Assembly (NCBI RefSeq): GCF_000003815.2
Contig: NC_049986.1
Location: 21,773,923 to 21,837,922, forward strand
Source: Branchiostoma floridae
Taxonomy: Eukaryota > Chordata > Leptocardii > Amphioxiformes > Branchiostomatidae
Length of the DNA stretch: 64,000 bases
Reading direction: 5' to 3'
Part shown: one piece after another, positions 53,511 to 63,400 of the stretch
Layout of the letters: each line of letters opens with the position of its first letter
Numbering within the stretch: the stretch's first letter is position 1
Notes under the pieces: model-generated
Databases searched by the model: none
Told to the model about the DNA's origin: nothing
The model's input: only the letters and a program-made list of their open reading frames with translations
Made by a program: the position numbers and the translations under genes

Positions 53511-54578
53511 TCATGAGTGAGTCCGCATGTGTTTCTTCAGATTTCCCTGGTCACTGAACTGCTTGCTGCAAGCATCGCACGTGTACGGTTTCTCACCAGT
53601 GTGAGTCCGCATGTGCCTCTTTAGATCTGACAGCGTAGTGAACCGCTTGCTGCATTGTTCACACCTGTGCGGGCTCTCACCTGTGTGGGTTCGGATGTGC
53701 ATCTTCAAAGCATCCAGCTGACTGAACTGCTTTCTGCAAGCCTCGCAGTTGTACGGTTTCTCGCCGGTGTGAGTCCGCATGTGGGTCTTCAGATAACTTG
53801 ACTGGGTGAAGCCTTTGCTGCATTCTTCACACACGTACGGTTTTACACCTGTGTGGATCCTAACGTGCTTTTTCAGATACTCCAACTTACTGAACTGCTT
53901 GCTGCACTCCTCACACCTGTACGGCTTCTCATCCATGTGCGTCGGCAAGTGTCTCTTTAGATTTGACAACAAAGTGAACTGCTTGCTGCATTCCCCACAC
54001 TTGTACGGCTTTTCTCCAGTGTGAGTCCGAATGTGACTCTTTAGATTTGACAATGAAGTGAACTGCTTGCTGCATTCCTCGCAGGTGTACGGGTTTTCCC
54101 CTGTGTGAGTCCGCATGTGGGCCTTCAGATTTGTTGACCGACTGAAGCCTTTGTTGCAATGTTCACACTTGTACGGTTTCTCATCCGTGTGAGTCCGTAT
54201 GTGTCTTTTTAGATGACTCAGGTCATTGAACTGCCTGCTGCACTCCTGACATCGGTACGGTCTCTCACCGGAGTGAGTTCTCGTGTGGCCCTTCAGATGA
54301 GATAGGCGACTAAACCGTTTTCCGCATTCACCACACTGGTACGGTCTCTCGCCAGTGTGGGTTCGCAGGTGCTTTTTCAGATTAGATAGGTGACTAAACC
54401 GTTGCCCGCATTCGCCACACTGGTATGGTCTCTCACCAGTGTGGGTTCGCAGGTGTTGAACGAGATTACATTTGGATCGAAACTCCTTGTCACAATAGCT
54501 ACACTTGTGGGTACAGGGAGAATCCTGTCCATCCTCTCCCTCTCCTCGTGTCAGATGAGATCCGGCTCCAGTCGCCAT
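53511..54578 (-). CDS. ZF15: C2H2 zinc-finger protein, 12 fingers
   Basis: The protein is 355 residues: leader [24 protein letters not shown], then twelve intact fingers, among the longest here. Fingers 2 and 3 are near-duplicates (HLSNLKK and RLSHLKG after the same YQCGEC). Finger 9 is preceded by an unusual RIHTGVKPYVC linker. Fingers 8-12 correspond to the five fingers of the ZF17 relic. It ends HMRTHS because of the same 2-base loss in the linker seen in ZF14 and ZF17; a degraded finger follows the stop. Exon 2 starts at 54597. Presumed DNA-binding. Confidence 0.87.
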   Translation of the reverse strand: MATGAGSHLTRGEGEDGQDSPCTHKCSYCDKEFRSKCNLVQHLRTHTGERPYQCGECGQRFSHLSNLKKHLRTHTGERPYQCGECGKRFSRLSHLKGHTRTHSGERPYRCQECSRQFNDLSHLKRHIRTHTDEKPYKCEHCNKGFSRSTNLKAHMRTHTGENPYTCEECSKQFTSLSNLKSHIRTHTGEKPYKCGECSKQFTLLSNLKRHLPTHMDEKPYRCEECSKQFSKLEYLKKHVRIHTGVKPYVCEECSKGFTQSSYLKTHMRTHTGEKPYNCEACRKQFSQLDALKMHIRTHTGESPHRCEQCSKRFTTLSDLKRHMRTHTGEKPYTCDACSKQFSDQGNLKKHMRTHS

Positions 54579-54597
54579 GTCGACCAAACTCCAAATC

Positions 54598-55242
54598 CTG
54601 CAAGAATGAAGAGAATAATATAATAGTTTGAAAATTCTAGCTTTTCTACTGAAAACATATACCTGATCACGTCATGACATAAAAACTTATAATTGTATAC
54701 TATATGACTTTTCATCATCACCAACAATGTTGAAAAACATAGTTAGACAGTAACTGGTTGAATGGGTTTGCGTTGCGGTTTGATTACCAAAGGGAGCAGT
54801 GATTACACACTAATTTGCATAGACAGGTCAGACAACATCTACGACGGATCGGATACAGGATATCAAACCTTTAGGGTACATGGGAAAGTGAATCTGCTAT
54901 TGCGGAATAATGCTAATTGTGGGTATCTACTCATATGGTGATAATTGAAGAAGATAACATACGCATAAACTCTACACAAAAACCTCAGCATAACCCCTTT
55001 ACTTGTATATGCCTGACCATAACTGTCACCGTGCTATTTTGTTTGCTTTACCATAACTGTCACCGTGCTATTTTCGAACCTTTGTCAACTTCGAAATTCC
55101 GAAACCTACCTGCCGGTAAATGGACTCGGTATAATGCTATGTGACTCACTCCTTGTTGTAATGTTCTCTTATCAGGATAATACAGGTACCACATGGTCAT
55201 CTAAGTCATAGATAAATACAGGGAACCTAAACCAGTACTTAC
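54598..55242 (-). other. ZF15 intron
   Basis: A 645-bp intron, related to those of ZF6 and ZF7. It includes a small local repeat (CCATAACTGTCACCGTGCTATTTT twice, near 55018 and 55050). No gene is seen. Confidence 0.55.
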
Positions 55243-55640
55243 CGATATGATGCTGATGCTCCAAAGTAATGGGCGATGTTTTCACGGCGACAGAGGTCCT
55301 CACGGCTGCAGAGTCTGTACTGACAGATCGAGTGGTCAGTAACACATTTATAAATAGTGACTGATGGAGGATAAAAACTGGTTCGGCAGGTTGTACTTGG
55401 CAGCGAAACAAATGGAAGTACCCTGGTGTTACATGTGGTGATTTGCATAAAGGAAAACCAGACAACATGAGACAAAGGTCTTACCAGTGTTGTGGGATAG
55501 TTGTTGAGTCAATAAAACGTTGAACTGACTTCAAAGTAGGTTGAAAGAATTGATCTTCGTATCGCTGTTTAAAATGGCGGGCAAGCTGAATGAAGGGTCA
55601 GTATTTCCGGTGTTGAGAGGTCAAAAGGTGTATACCTGAT
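55243..55640 (-). promoter_or_regulatory. ZF15 promoter cassette and first exon
   Basis: The first exon ends at 55243 (ATCG|GTAAGTAC). The TATA region is TATTTATAAATG (55356-55347). The AACCGGTT site is changed (AACTGGTT... aaaactggttcgg on plus). Octamer ATGCAAAT is at 55448-55441, a TTGACTC slot replaces CCAAT, AAAATGGCGG is at 55571-55580 and TTCCGG at 55605-55610, then AGGTCA. Long class. Confidence 0.7.
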
Positions 55641-56185
55641 TACCCAAAAGTTGACCGACTATAGCATAGCTACATTGCCAGGGATATCCTCAAAGTCGCC
55701 TGTTGTACTTTTTGGGCGGCTCCGGTATCTTACTTGCCCATTTGGCCAAGAAAATACTGTACAGGAAATGGAGGTCATCTTGGCTAACAGGTTAACAGCA
55801 ATGTCATGTTTAAAATAAAACTGCAACTAACTCTAAACGACAACCATTCTTGTATATCTAACGTGAAATAAAAAGTGACAACTCCAGTAGAGAAACCACA
55901 ATTGTTTACTGAGTGCCATAGCAGACAGGCCTAGACGTCTTGACGCTAAAATAACGGCGTCTTCCCATGTAACTTACTGCCACCTCTGTCCCGACAGTCC
56001 ACATTTGGTATCTGTTTTGTCAGCTCCTACTTTTACTTCTTTCCGTCGCTGAAGGTTAGACATCCAGGTAATTAGATCCTCAATAGAAAAGCATCTGCTC
56101 ATGCAAATGGATAGATTTGTAAACGGCCCGGCGCTGGCGTCGATGGCACTTTTTTCAAGTGGGCGAATAAAACCAGTTTGGTAGG
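55641..56185 (-). other. Spacer upstream of ZF15 cassette
   Basis: It matches the spacer upstream of ZF6 (20651-21240), including the promoter-core trace AAAACCAGTTTGGTAGG near 56171. No gene is seen. Confidence 0.45.
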
Positions 56186-58760
56186 TTTACTTTATTACTC
56201 AGATCTTAACTCTCCTGGCACGAATTAAAACCAAGGAAATAAGCTAAGAACCTACAGAAAATTCAAGCATTTGTATGAAAGAGAAAAATATCTGGATATA
56301 ACAAATTTTAGCTATCGCCGAGCCATGACTAAACTAGGGATCAGCGATCACCCATTGGAAATTGAAGCCGGTAGATACAACCGAACTCCTCTCAGTAACC
56401 CTAAGTCATGTTTCGGCCTTTCAGCCTAATTAACTGCTGCCCTTACTTTCATGCGTTGTACAATGATTACTTGATGTTTTTGTCTGGAATATCTGACATG
56501 TTTTGAATCTAAATATTGATTAGATACAATCTGACTATATTAATTTCACATATACCTTATGCATATCTCAATATTAATATAATAAGCACTTGACAATGTT
56601 GCTACCTTCAAACACCTTGTGCATCGCGCAGAAATTTTTTTCAGTACAAATTTGGTATGTACGCATTCAGCTAAGACCAATCTACAGCATCCTGTTGAGA
56701 CTATATCTATAACTGTAACTAGAAGAAAGATATTTTATGAGATTTACAAAATTTTGACAAAAGCAGACCCTTGGAAATATTCATGAAGCCATAGCTTAGC
56801 ACTAGACGCCTCTAAGAAAACAGTCTCAACAGGAGATTGTTGTGCAACTTGTCTACTTTCCCCCCATATGTTTTGTAAGTTGGAAGAATATTGTCTCGGT
56901 ATGCACAACTTCGTTAAAAAAAGTACTACAATATTTAGACGTTTGGCATCTGTAGATGTGAAATCTGATCTTCTTGTTGTGATTTGTGAACAATATGGCC
57001 AATTAACTTGTTGACATAGCACCCTCACAGTAGGAAAGCAGACTACCTGGCCAGAACAATGGGTAGTCCCAGACTTGTTCACACCTTTACCTGGGACTGG
57101 CTTACCTGCCAGACGCAGCTTGGGTTGCTTTTAAAAACAATGCTTAACATGTTTTCAAGTATAGGTGGTGCAAATAATTGTCTTTACCCTATTACAACTT
57201 TTCAAAAACAGTTGTAAAACACTAGTTTCCAAGAAAATTATGGTCAGGCCTATGATATATAAGAGACTATACAAATGCACAGCAATGCATTATCAATGTG
57301 TATCCCCAATTCTAACAAATTTAAAGGAAACAAACATTTCTCAGTCAGTCCACAGCAAACCCAGTATAGTAGGGATAAGGGGTTGGTGGGGAATTCGTCT
57401 GAAATTTCTGATGTTTGTTTTTTTCTCTCCAAGTCCATCAAAGAAATCACTGATTATTTTTGAGTCTTGACTCCCTTTTTGTATTGAAGACGACTATCTT
57501 GCGCAAACGAGCAACTGACCCCATGGGTTTTTAAGTCAAGGAAAAGTCAGATTACTGTGAACTCAGTTTATGTAATTCAAATCTCCAGGAGTCTGACGGA
57601 AGTCAATTATCAAACCTCCTTGCTGAAGTAAGTTGAAGTTATTACTAATATCCTGTGTAAATTGCCAAAATGTGGATCTAACGTTACCAGACTAAAAACA
57701 CTACAAAATTTGTAAACACAGTAAACATTTTTGGATTTGAACACAACGTTATGTTTCTGAAAGAAACATACTTAGCATTGTTTTTACTGGACTACTGGCC
57801 TGTGTTATTTTTGTTTCTTCCGTGGCCAGCCAGAAAAAGTACTGTGATGTAGGCTAACACAGATTATAACGAACATTCATAAAGATCGCTATTCTGTAAT
57901 GGTTATATAGACCCACTTTGGAAGTTTAGTATCTATTATTGTTTTCTTAAGCATAACGTTATATCTTATACATACAACTCTTTCATATTGCGAACAGGGC
58001 ATTGCAAGTTTGACAATGGCCTTTTTTGTGACAAATTTTCTCTTCCCTTCGGAAACATACGGCAATTTTTTTTTGAAAATGAGGCCTTTCTAGTTCAATT
58101 TGTTTCAATACACACCCTAGCTTGGATTCCCAGACAGCCCTGTGTGGTGACTGGTCACGGACATTCACACTACACAGGGTGCCAGGTACCTTGTCACCTG
58201 GCCCAGCAGCACCCCACCTGAAAAGTTTTCACACTAGGTGGAGAGGGGGCAATTAGTGAACAATAGGGAAAATCTGTGAAAATTGGGGTCAAAGTTGGTT
58301 GCTATGCGTTGCTAGGGGAGCCAACACCCACTTTGCTGGGGGTCCCTGAACATGACTTAACCGCTGAGAGCTCCTAATGATAGACTATGTATATTTTGCG
58401 ATAAGAACCACATGCACGTAGAAAACGAGATACACTTTGTCCTAGAGTGTTCACTGTACAATGATCTGCGCAATACATTCGTTAATGCTACACATGTAGA
58501 TCAGAAATATGCACGCATGACGAAGGAAGATATGTTCAATTATCTCATGTCATCATCTGACCACGATATACTGGAAAATCTTTGTAAGTTCATCTACAAA
58601 TGTTTTAGGAGTATATAGAGAGAGAATATGCATGTTAAATCTAATAGTATATGTATAACTTTAAGTTTACTACCCTTTGTACCAAACTGACTGCATTTAG
58701 CCCCAATGGGGCATGAATATGCCATAAACTTCATTACCATTGTCATTTTCATTGTCATTA
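56186..58760 (+). mobile_element. CR1-like 3' fragment split by a DNA transposon
   Basis: Two parts of one open frame: 56186-56388 (RKFKHLYEREKYLDI, YRRAMTKLGISDHPLEIEAG, RYNRTP) and 58371-58620 (NDRLCIFCDKNHMHVEN, EIHFVLECSLYNDLR, ending RSI). Removing 56389-58370 and one CTC rejoins ACTC with CTAATG and restores the reading frame. The tail continues to about 58760 with TAGCCCCAATGGGGCATGAA and an ATTGTCATT repeat. It is a 5'-truncated element of the same type as 5755-6135. Confidence 0.75.
56389..58370. mobile_element. 1,982-bp DNA transposon of unknown family
   Basis: The ends are imperfect inverted repeats: left CTCTCAGTAACCCTAAGTCA (TGTTTCGG follows), right, read on the other strand, CTCTCAGCGGTTAAGTCATG (TTCAGGG follows). 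CTC is duplicated on both flanks (56386-56388 and 58371-58373). Inside I see no transposase; open frames of about 60-112 codons have no recognised motif. It looks like a non-autonomous element inserted into an older CR1-like copy. Confidence 0.7.
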
Positions 58761-58867
58761 TGAAACAATTTCATAATTACTGATAGGGATAAATCAGAGA
58801 GGTTATGAAGGAAAAAGACGACAAAGAACATTTAACAACAAAAACAACAACACATTACGTGTCTTAG

Positions 58868-58873
58868 TTTATT
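58868..58873 (-). terminator. ZF16 poly(A) signal
   Basis: AATAAA on minus in CTCAATAAACTAAGACACG with TGTTGTTTTTGTTG downstream. It lies beyond the two-finger relic, so a ZF16 transcript would carry that relic in its 3' UTR. Confidence 0.65.
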
Positions 58874-59374
58874 GAGGACATTGAGCTTAGGAAAGTTGTC
58901 AGCACAATACAAAGGCATCATCTATAACTAACAAAGAAGTAACATCCGTAACTTACGAAGTAACATGTTTCCATTGTGTATTAACAGTGATTATTGAATC
59001 AAAAGTGACAATAAGAACTTCAGTAACTTAAAAAGAAAAAAAAAACTAAGTGCTGTGGGAGAAAGCGATAGGCCACGACGCATTTACATCCAGGAAACGA
59101 CTGATTACCGTCTTTCTGTCACTTGTGTTCAGACATTCAACAGTCGCTTTTACACTACACTTCCTTACACTTACACTATCTGTAACCCGAACCCCATTAT
59201 TTACCTTAAAGTTTATAGCCGCTTATCGGGGTCATGACGAACGCACACCTCTATGAAAGGCAGTAAATTGAGACTCACATTCTACATCTTGTGGTATTCG
59301 TCCCCAATGATAAAAACAAAACTGTTTTGTAATGTTTTCTACTGATCCACAAGATGAAATCTACTACTGCACGA

Positions 59375-59575
59375 CTAGCTTTCATCAACGTGAGTCCGCA
59401 TGTGGTAACTCAGATTACTTGACTGACGGAAGCACTTGTTACATTTTTCACATCTGTACGGTTTCTCGCCAGTGTGAGCCAGCGTAATGTGTGCTTTCAT
59501 GTGACCCAGCTGACTAAACCGTTTGCCGCACTCCTTACAAGTATAAGGTTTCTCACCCGTGTGGAAAACGCTGGG
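59375..59575 (-). pseudogene. Two-finger relic downstream of ZF16
   Basis: An open frame gives two fingers, [19 protein letters not shown] (with an extended HITLAH end) and [20 protein letters not shown], then RTHVDES and a stop. All Cys/His ligands are present, but there is no leader or first exon. Upstream sequence (AAAACGGTAAATCATA) matches ZF15/ZF17 3' UTR. It is a C-terminal stump of another unit. Confidence 0.65.
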
Positions 59576-59748
59576 TCTTTTGAGCACACTGTTAGATATA
59601 AAACGGTAAATCATAATCCAACTTTGTAAACAGTTCTACTAAAGAAAAAATATCAAGTGACAAACTTCAGGTTTGCGGGGTTTTCTACTACGCCACAAGC
59701 TTAAGATGTAATCATTTTCTACTGTGTAACAACATGCGCATGTTAAGG

Positions 59749-60756
59749 TTACACCGTTATTGACATACTTTCACCGATATGAGATTGCATGTGGGCACGG
59801 AGACTACGTGACTGACGAAAGCTGTTGTTGCAATGTTCGCACATGTACGGTTTCTCTCCAGTGTGAGTTCTAATGTGTTTTTTCAGGGTACCAAGCTCAC
59901 TGAACTGCTTGTAGCACGCCTCACATGTGTACGGTTTCTCACCCGTGTGAGTCCGCATGTGCCTCTTTAGACCTGACAGCAAAGTGAACTGCTTGCTGCA
60001 CTCCTCACACTTGTACGGTTTCTCACCAGTGTGTATTCTCACGTGTTCCTTCAAATGACTCAACTGACTGAACTGTTTGCTGCACTCCTCGCACTTGTAT
60101 GGTTTCTCTCCAGTGTGAGTTCGCATGTGAGTCTTTAGGTTTACCGACTGACTGAACCTTTTGTTGCAGGTTTTACATTCGTACGGTTTTTCACCCGTGT
60201 GAGTTTTCATGTGCATTTTCAGTTGACCCTGATTATTGAACCGCCAGCTGCACTCCTCGCACTTGTATGGTTTCTCCCCTGTGTGAGTCCGGATGTGTCT
60301 TTGCAAATTACCTAGATCACTGAACTGCTTGCTGCATTCCTCACACCTGTACAGATTCTCTCCCGTGTGAGTCCGCATGTGTCTCTTCATATGAGCTGAC
60401 TGACTGAAGCCTTTGTTGCAATGCTCACACTTGTACGGTTTTTCACCAGTGTGAGTCCGAATGTGTCTTTTTAGATAACTCAGGTAACTGAACTGCAGGC
60501 TGCACTCCTGACATCGGTACGGTTTCTCCTCTGTGTGAGTCCGAATGTGTGTCTTCAGATTTGCCAGTTGACTAAACTGTTTCCCACATTCACCACACTG
60601 GTATGGTCTCTCACCATTGTGAGTTCGCAGGTGTCGATCGAGCCTACTTTTGCTTTGGAACTCCTTGTCGCAGTGGCTGCACGAGTGGGTACGGAGAGAA
60701 TCCTGTCCATCCTTTCCCTCCCCTTGTGTCAGATGAGATCCGGCTCCAGTCGCCAT
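59749..60756 (-). CDS. ZF16: C2H2 zinc-finger protein, 11 fingers
   Basis: The protein is 335 residues: leader [24 protein letters not shown], then eleven fingers with intact ligands and the tail HMQSHIGESMSITV. This C-terminal finger (CEHCNNSFRQSRSLRAHMQSH) is the intact version of the finger cut off in ZF14. The linker between fingers 2 and 3 is [10 protein letters not shown]. The acceptor reads TTGCAAG|ATCT, one base shifted from the family TTGCAG|GATCT. The start is the conserved methionine. Presumed DNA-binding; target unknown. Confidence 0.87.
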   Translation of the reverse strand: MATGAGSHLTQGEGKDGQDSLRTHSCSHCDKEFQSKSRLDRHLRTHNGERPYQCGECGKQFSQLANLKTHIRTHTEEKPYRCQECSLQFSYLSYLKRHIRTHTGEKPYKCEHCNKGFSQSAHMKRHMRTHTGENLYRCEECSKQFSDLGNLQRHIRTHTGEKPYKCEECSWRFNNQGQLKMHMKTHTGEKPYECKTCNKRFSQSVNLKTHMRTHTGEKPYKCEECSKQFSQLSHLKEHVRIHTGEKPYKCEECSKQFTLLSGLKRHMRTHTGEKPYTCEACYKQFSELGTLKKHIRTHTGEKPYMCEHCNNSFRQSRSLRAHMQSHIGESMSITV

Positions 60757-60774
60757 GTTGGTCAAACTCCAGAT

Positions 60775-61213
60775 CTTGCAAGAGAAAAGAGATTGATATT
60801 TGAGAGCTTTAAAATTCAAGCTTCCCTACTGGAATGATATTGTTACCTTGTATGTTATTACATATAGAATTGTAATGGTATTCTACACATACACCAAAGG
60901 GAGCAGTGATTTGCACATACAGGTCAGACAACATCTAAGACAATATTAAGACATATTTTACTAATGGTGATAATGGAAAAAGACTATAAAAATCTCAGCA
61001 TAACCCTTACTTGTATGTAGTCAGATCTGCTTGACCATAACTGTCACCTTGCTAATTTGAAAACAATGTCAACTTCGACATTCCAAAACCCACCTGTCGG
61101 TAAATGAACTAAAAAAAGTTCTGTGCGACTCACTCCGGGCAGTTCTAGTTCAGGATGTCATATGGCCGTAGTCTAGTCATATGTAAATGCAGCGTACCAA
61201 AACCAGTACTTAC
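60775..61213 (-). other. ZF16 intron
   Basis: A 439-bp intron, related to that of ZF15. No gene is seen. Confidence 0.55.
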
Positions 61214-61600
61214 CGAGATACGCTGATGCTCCAAAGTACTGTGCGATGGTGTCACGGCGATACAGACCTTCACGGCTTCAGAGTAGGTACTGACGGAATG
61301 GTCAGTGACACATTTATATGGTGACTGGATGGGGGAATAAAACCGGTTCGGCGCAGGTTGTACTTGACAACGAAACAAAGGGAAGTACCCTGATGTTACA
61401 TGTGCTGATTTGCATAAGGAAAATAGACAACATGAGACAAAGGCCTTATCAGTGTTTGGGAATAGTTGTTGAGCCAATAAAGCGTCGAATCCTCTTCAAA
61501 AACGTCTCAGATGAAGAGGAATGATCAAGTCCGTCCCCGTTGAAACTGGCGGGCAAGCTAAATCAGCATTTCCGGTGGTGAGAGGTCAAAGTTTAAATAC
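61214..61600 (-). promoter_or_regulatory. ZF16 promoter cassette and first exon
   Basis: The first exon ends at 61214 (CTCG|GTAAGTAC). TATATAAA lies near 61319-61313, then AACCGGTT, CCCTTTGTTTCG, octamer ATGCAAAT (61415-61408), exact CCAAT (61474-61478), AACTGGCGGGC (YY1-like, one change), TTCCGG (61570-61575) and AGGTCA. It is the most complete gene-linked cassette here. Confidence 0.75.
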
Positions 61601-62261
61601 CTGATTACCCTATTGAATCTAAAAATTGACGACTACAGTATAGCATAGCGACAAATGCGATGTATGCACTTTGGGGCCAGCTACTGCACTTTCTGTCTAT
61701 TTGGACTATTTCTACAATTTTCCCAGTGATATGTGGAGCCTTGTCTGGCTAGTCTGTTACATGTGACAAGATTCTACAATAAAAAAGCGCACTTGGCAAA
61801 GAAGATGATACAGGTTAACGACAATAATGTGTTTTTATTTCTTTACGAAACTTGATTGCGGAAATAGCACAAATCTCTAGCAGCCCCCATTCAGCTTCAA
61901 CTAATTCTAAACGCTGGCGATTCTTGTATATCTACAGCGACGTATATAAAGTGACAATCAGAATTCCAGTAACTCATACAGATAGAGCCCAATCGTTTAC
62001 TGTGCTAAAGACTAGACGCCTTTACGTGATCCGAACGGCGTTCCACATTAAACAACTAAACGGTAGATTTAGTGTACGGTCAGCGGGTCATGAGATCCTC
62101 ATTGGTGACGTTGTCCGTAGTGAGTGCATAATACAAGTTGGGCAGTTTTTACTTCACTAGAAAACAAATGTTATTTATATTTGCAGGAAAATCATGCAGG
62201 TTTAGTGGGGAGGAAAAAGACAACATATAACATGAAAGACGACAACACATTCGCATTTTAG
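61601..62261 (-). other. Spacer upstream of ZF16 cassette
   Basis: Copy of 52175-52871 (same CTTGTCTGGCTAGTCTGTTAC and TTTTTATTTCTTTACG stretches). No gene is seen. Confidence 0.45.
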
Positions 62262-62267
62262 TTTATT
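62262..62267 (-). terminator. ZF17 relic poly(A) signal
   Basis: AATAAA on minus in CTCAATAAACTAAAATGCG, with TGTTGTCGTCTTTC downstream. Confidence 0.65.
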
Positions 62268-62738
62268 GAGGAAACTGAGTGCGGAAAGTTAACAAATCTC
62301 TAACATCTTACAGCATATCATGAAGGCAAACAATACATAGCAAAAATCCATATAACTAACATGTTTCCGAAGCTAATTCGAAACGCCAAGGATCTTGTGT
62401 ATTTACAGCGATTAAAGTGATGTATTAAATGTTAAAAAGAACCTGAGTACTAGTAACTAAAACTAAGAGCGATGTCGGAAAGCTATCTCCAGTGACATTT
62501 TGCCGTCTTACTGTCATTAGTGTCCAAACATCCCACAACCGTTTTCCAACAACGCTTCTATTTTCAATCAAGTACGTGACGTGACAAGCTTAAGATTAAC
62601 TATAATGATGTACATGTAATTCAGTTACCGTTATTTTTTTACAGTGGAGTCATGCAGTGAGTACAGTGCTGAATTAAAACGGTAAATCATAGGCAAACTT
62701 TGCCTTTGTAAAGAACTGACAAACTTCTGCTGTATTGT

Positions 62739-63172
62739 TTACACCTGTACGGTTTCTCGCCAGTGAGTCCGCATGTGTTTCTTCAGATTTCCCTGGTCAC
62801 TGAACTGCTTGCTGCACGCCTCACATGTGTACGGTTTCTCACCTGTGTGAGTCCGCATGTGCCTATTCAGACTTGACAGCGTAGTGAACTGCTTGCTGCA
62901 TTGTTCACACGTGTACGGGTTCTCGCCCGTGTGGGTTCGGATGTGTATCTTCAAAGCATCCAGCTGACTGAACTGCTTGCTGCAAGCCTCGCAGTTGTAC
63001 GGTTTCTCGCCTGTGTGAGTCCGCGTGTGGGTCTTCAGATAACTTGACTGGGTGAAGCCTTTGCTGCATTCTTCACACACGTACGGTTTTACACCTGTGT
63101 GGATCCTAACGTGCCTTTTCAGATACTCCAACTTACTGAACTGCTTGCTGCACTCCTCACACCTGTACGACT
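62739..63172 (-). pseudogene. ZF17 relic: five fingers fused to a promoter cassette
   Basis: Minus strand from 63172: [23 protein letters not shown] and four more fingers matching ZF15 fingers 8-12, ending HMRTHWRETVQV because of the 2-base linker loss shared with ZF14 and ZF15. There is no leader, intron or in-frame ATG upstream; a TAG sits directly before SYRCEEC. At about 63173 finger sequence joins first-exon/promoter sequence. A deletion between a first exon and an internal finger would explain this. Confidence 0.75.
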
Positions 63173-63400
63173 ATAGAGTCAGTGATGACTGGATGGAATA
63201 GAGTAGTCAATGACGGGTTTATATAGTGACTGAGTGGGTGAGAAAAGTCGTTTATTTCAACTTAAATTCAACCCAGTCGATAAAAAAATGTGTGTGATAA
63301 AACCACTTGTATTATTTTTTCACTCACCCTCGTGCTTGATTACAAAACAGAAGATGTTATGATGGATTTGCTTAGAGGGAAATCTTCGTTAGCATAAGAA
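63173..63400 (-). promoter_or_regulatory. Promoter cassette fused to ZF17 fingers (short class, degraded)
   Basis: CTATAGAGTCAGTGATGACT matches the relic first exon at 15580. TATATAAA lies at about 63225-63218. AACCGGTT is absent, and the octamer slot is GATTTGCTTAG. It belongs to the same subtype as the relic cassettes in SD1. Confidence 0.55.

Noticed and set aside
56744-57082. 112-codon frame inside the 2-kb DNA element as a transposase fragment
   Set aside because: No DDE/D or zinc-binding pattern is visible; length is near chance for this region.
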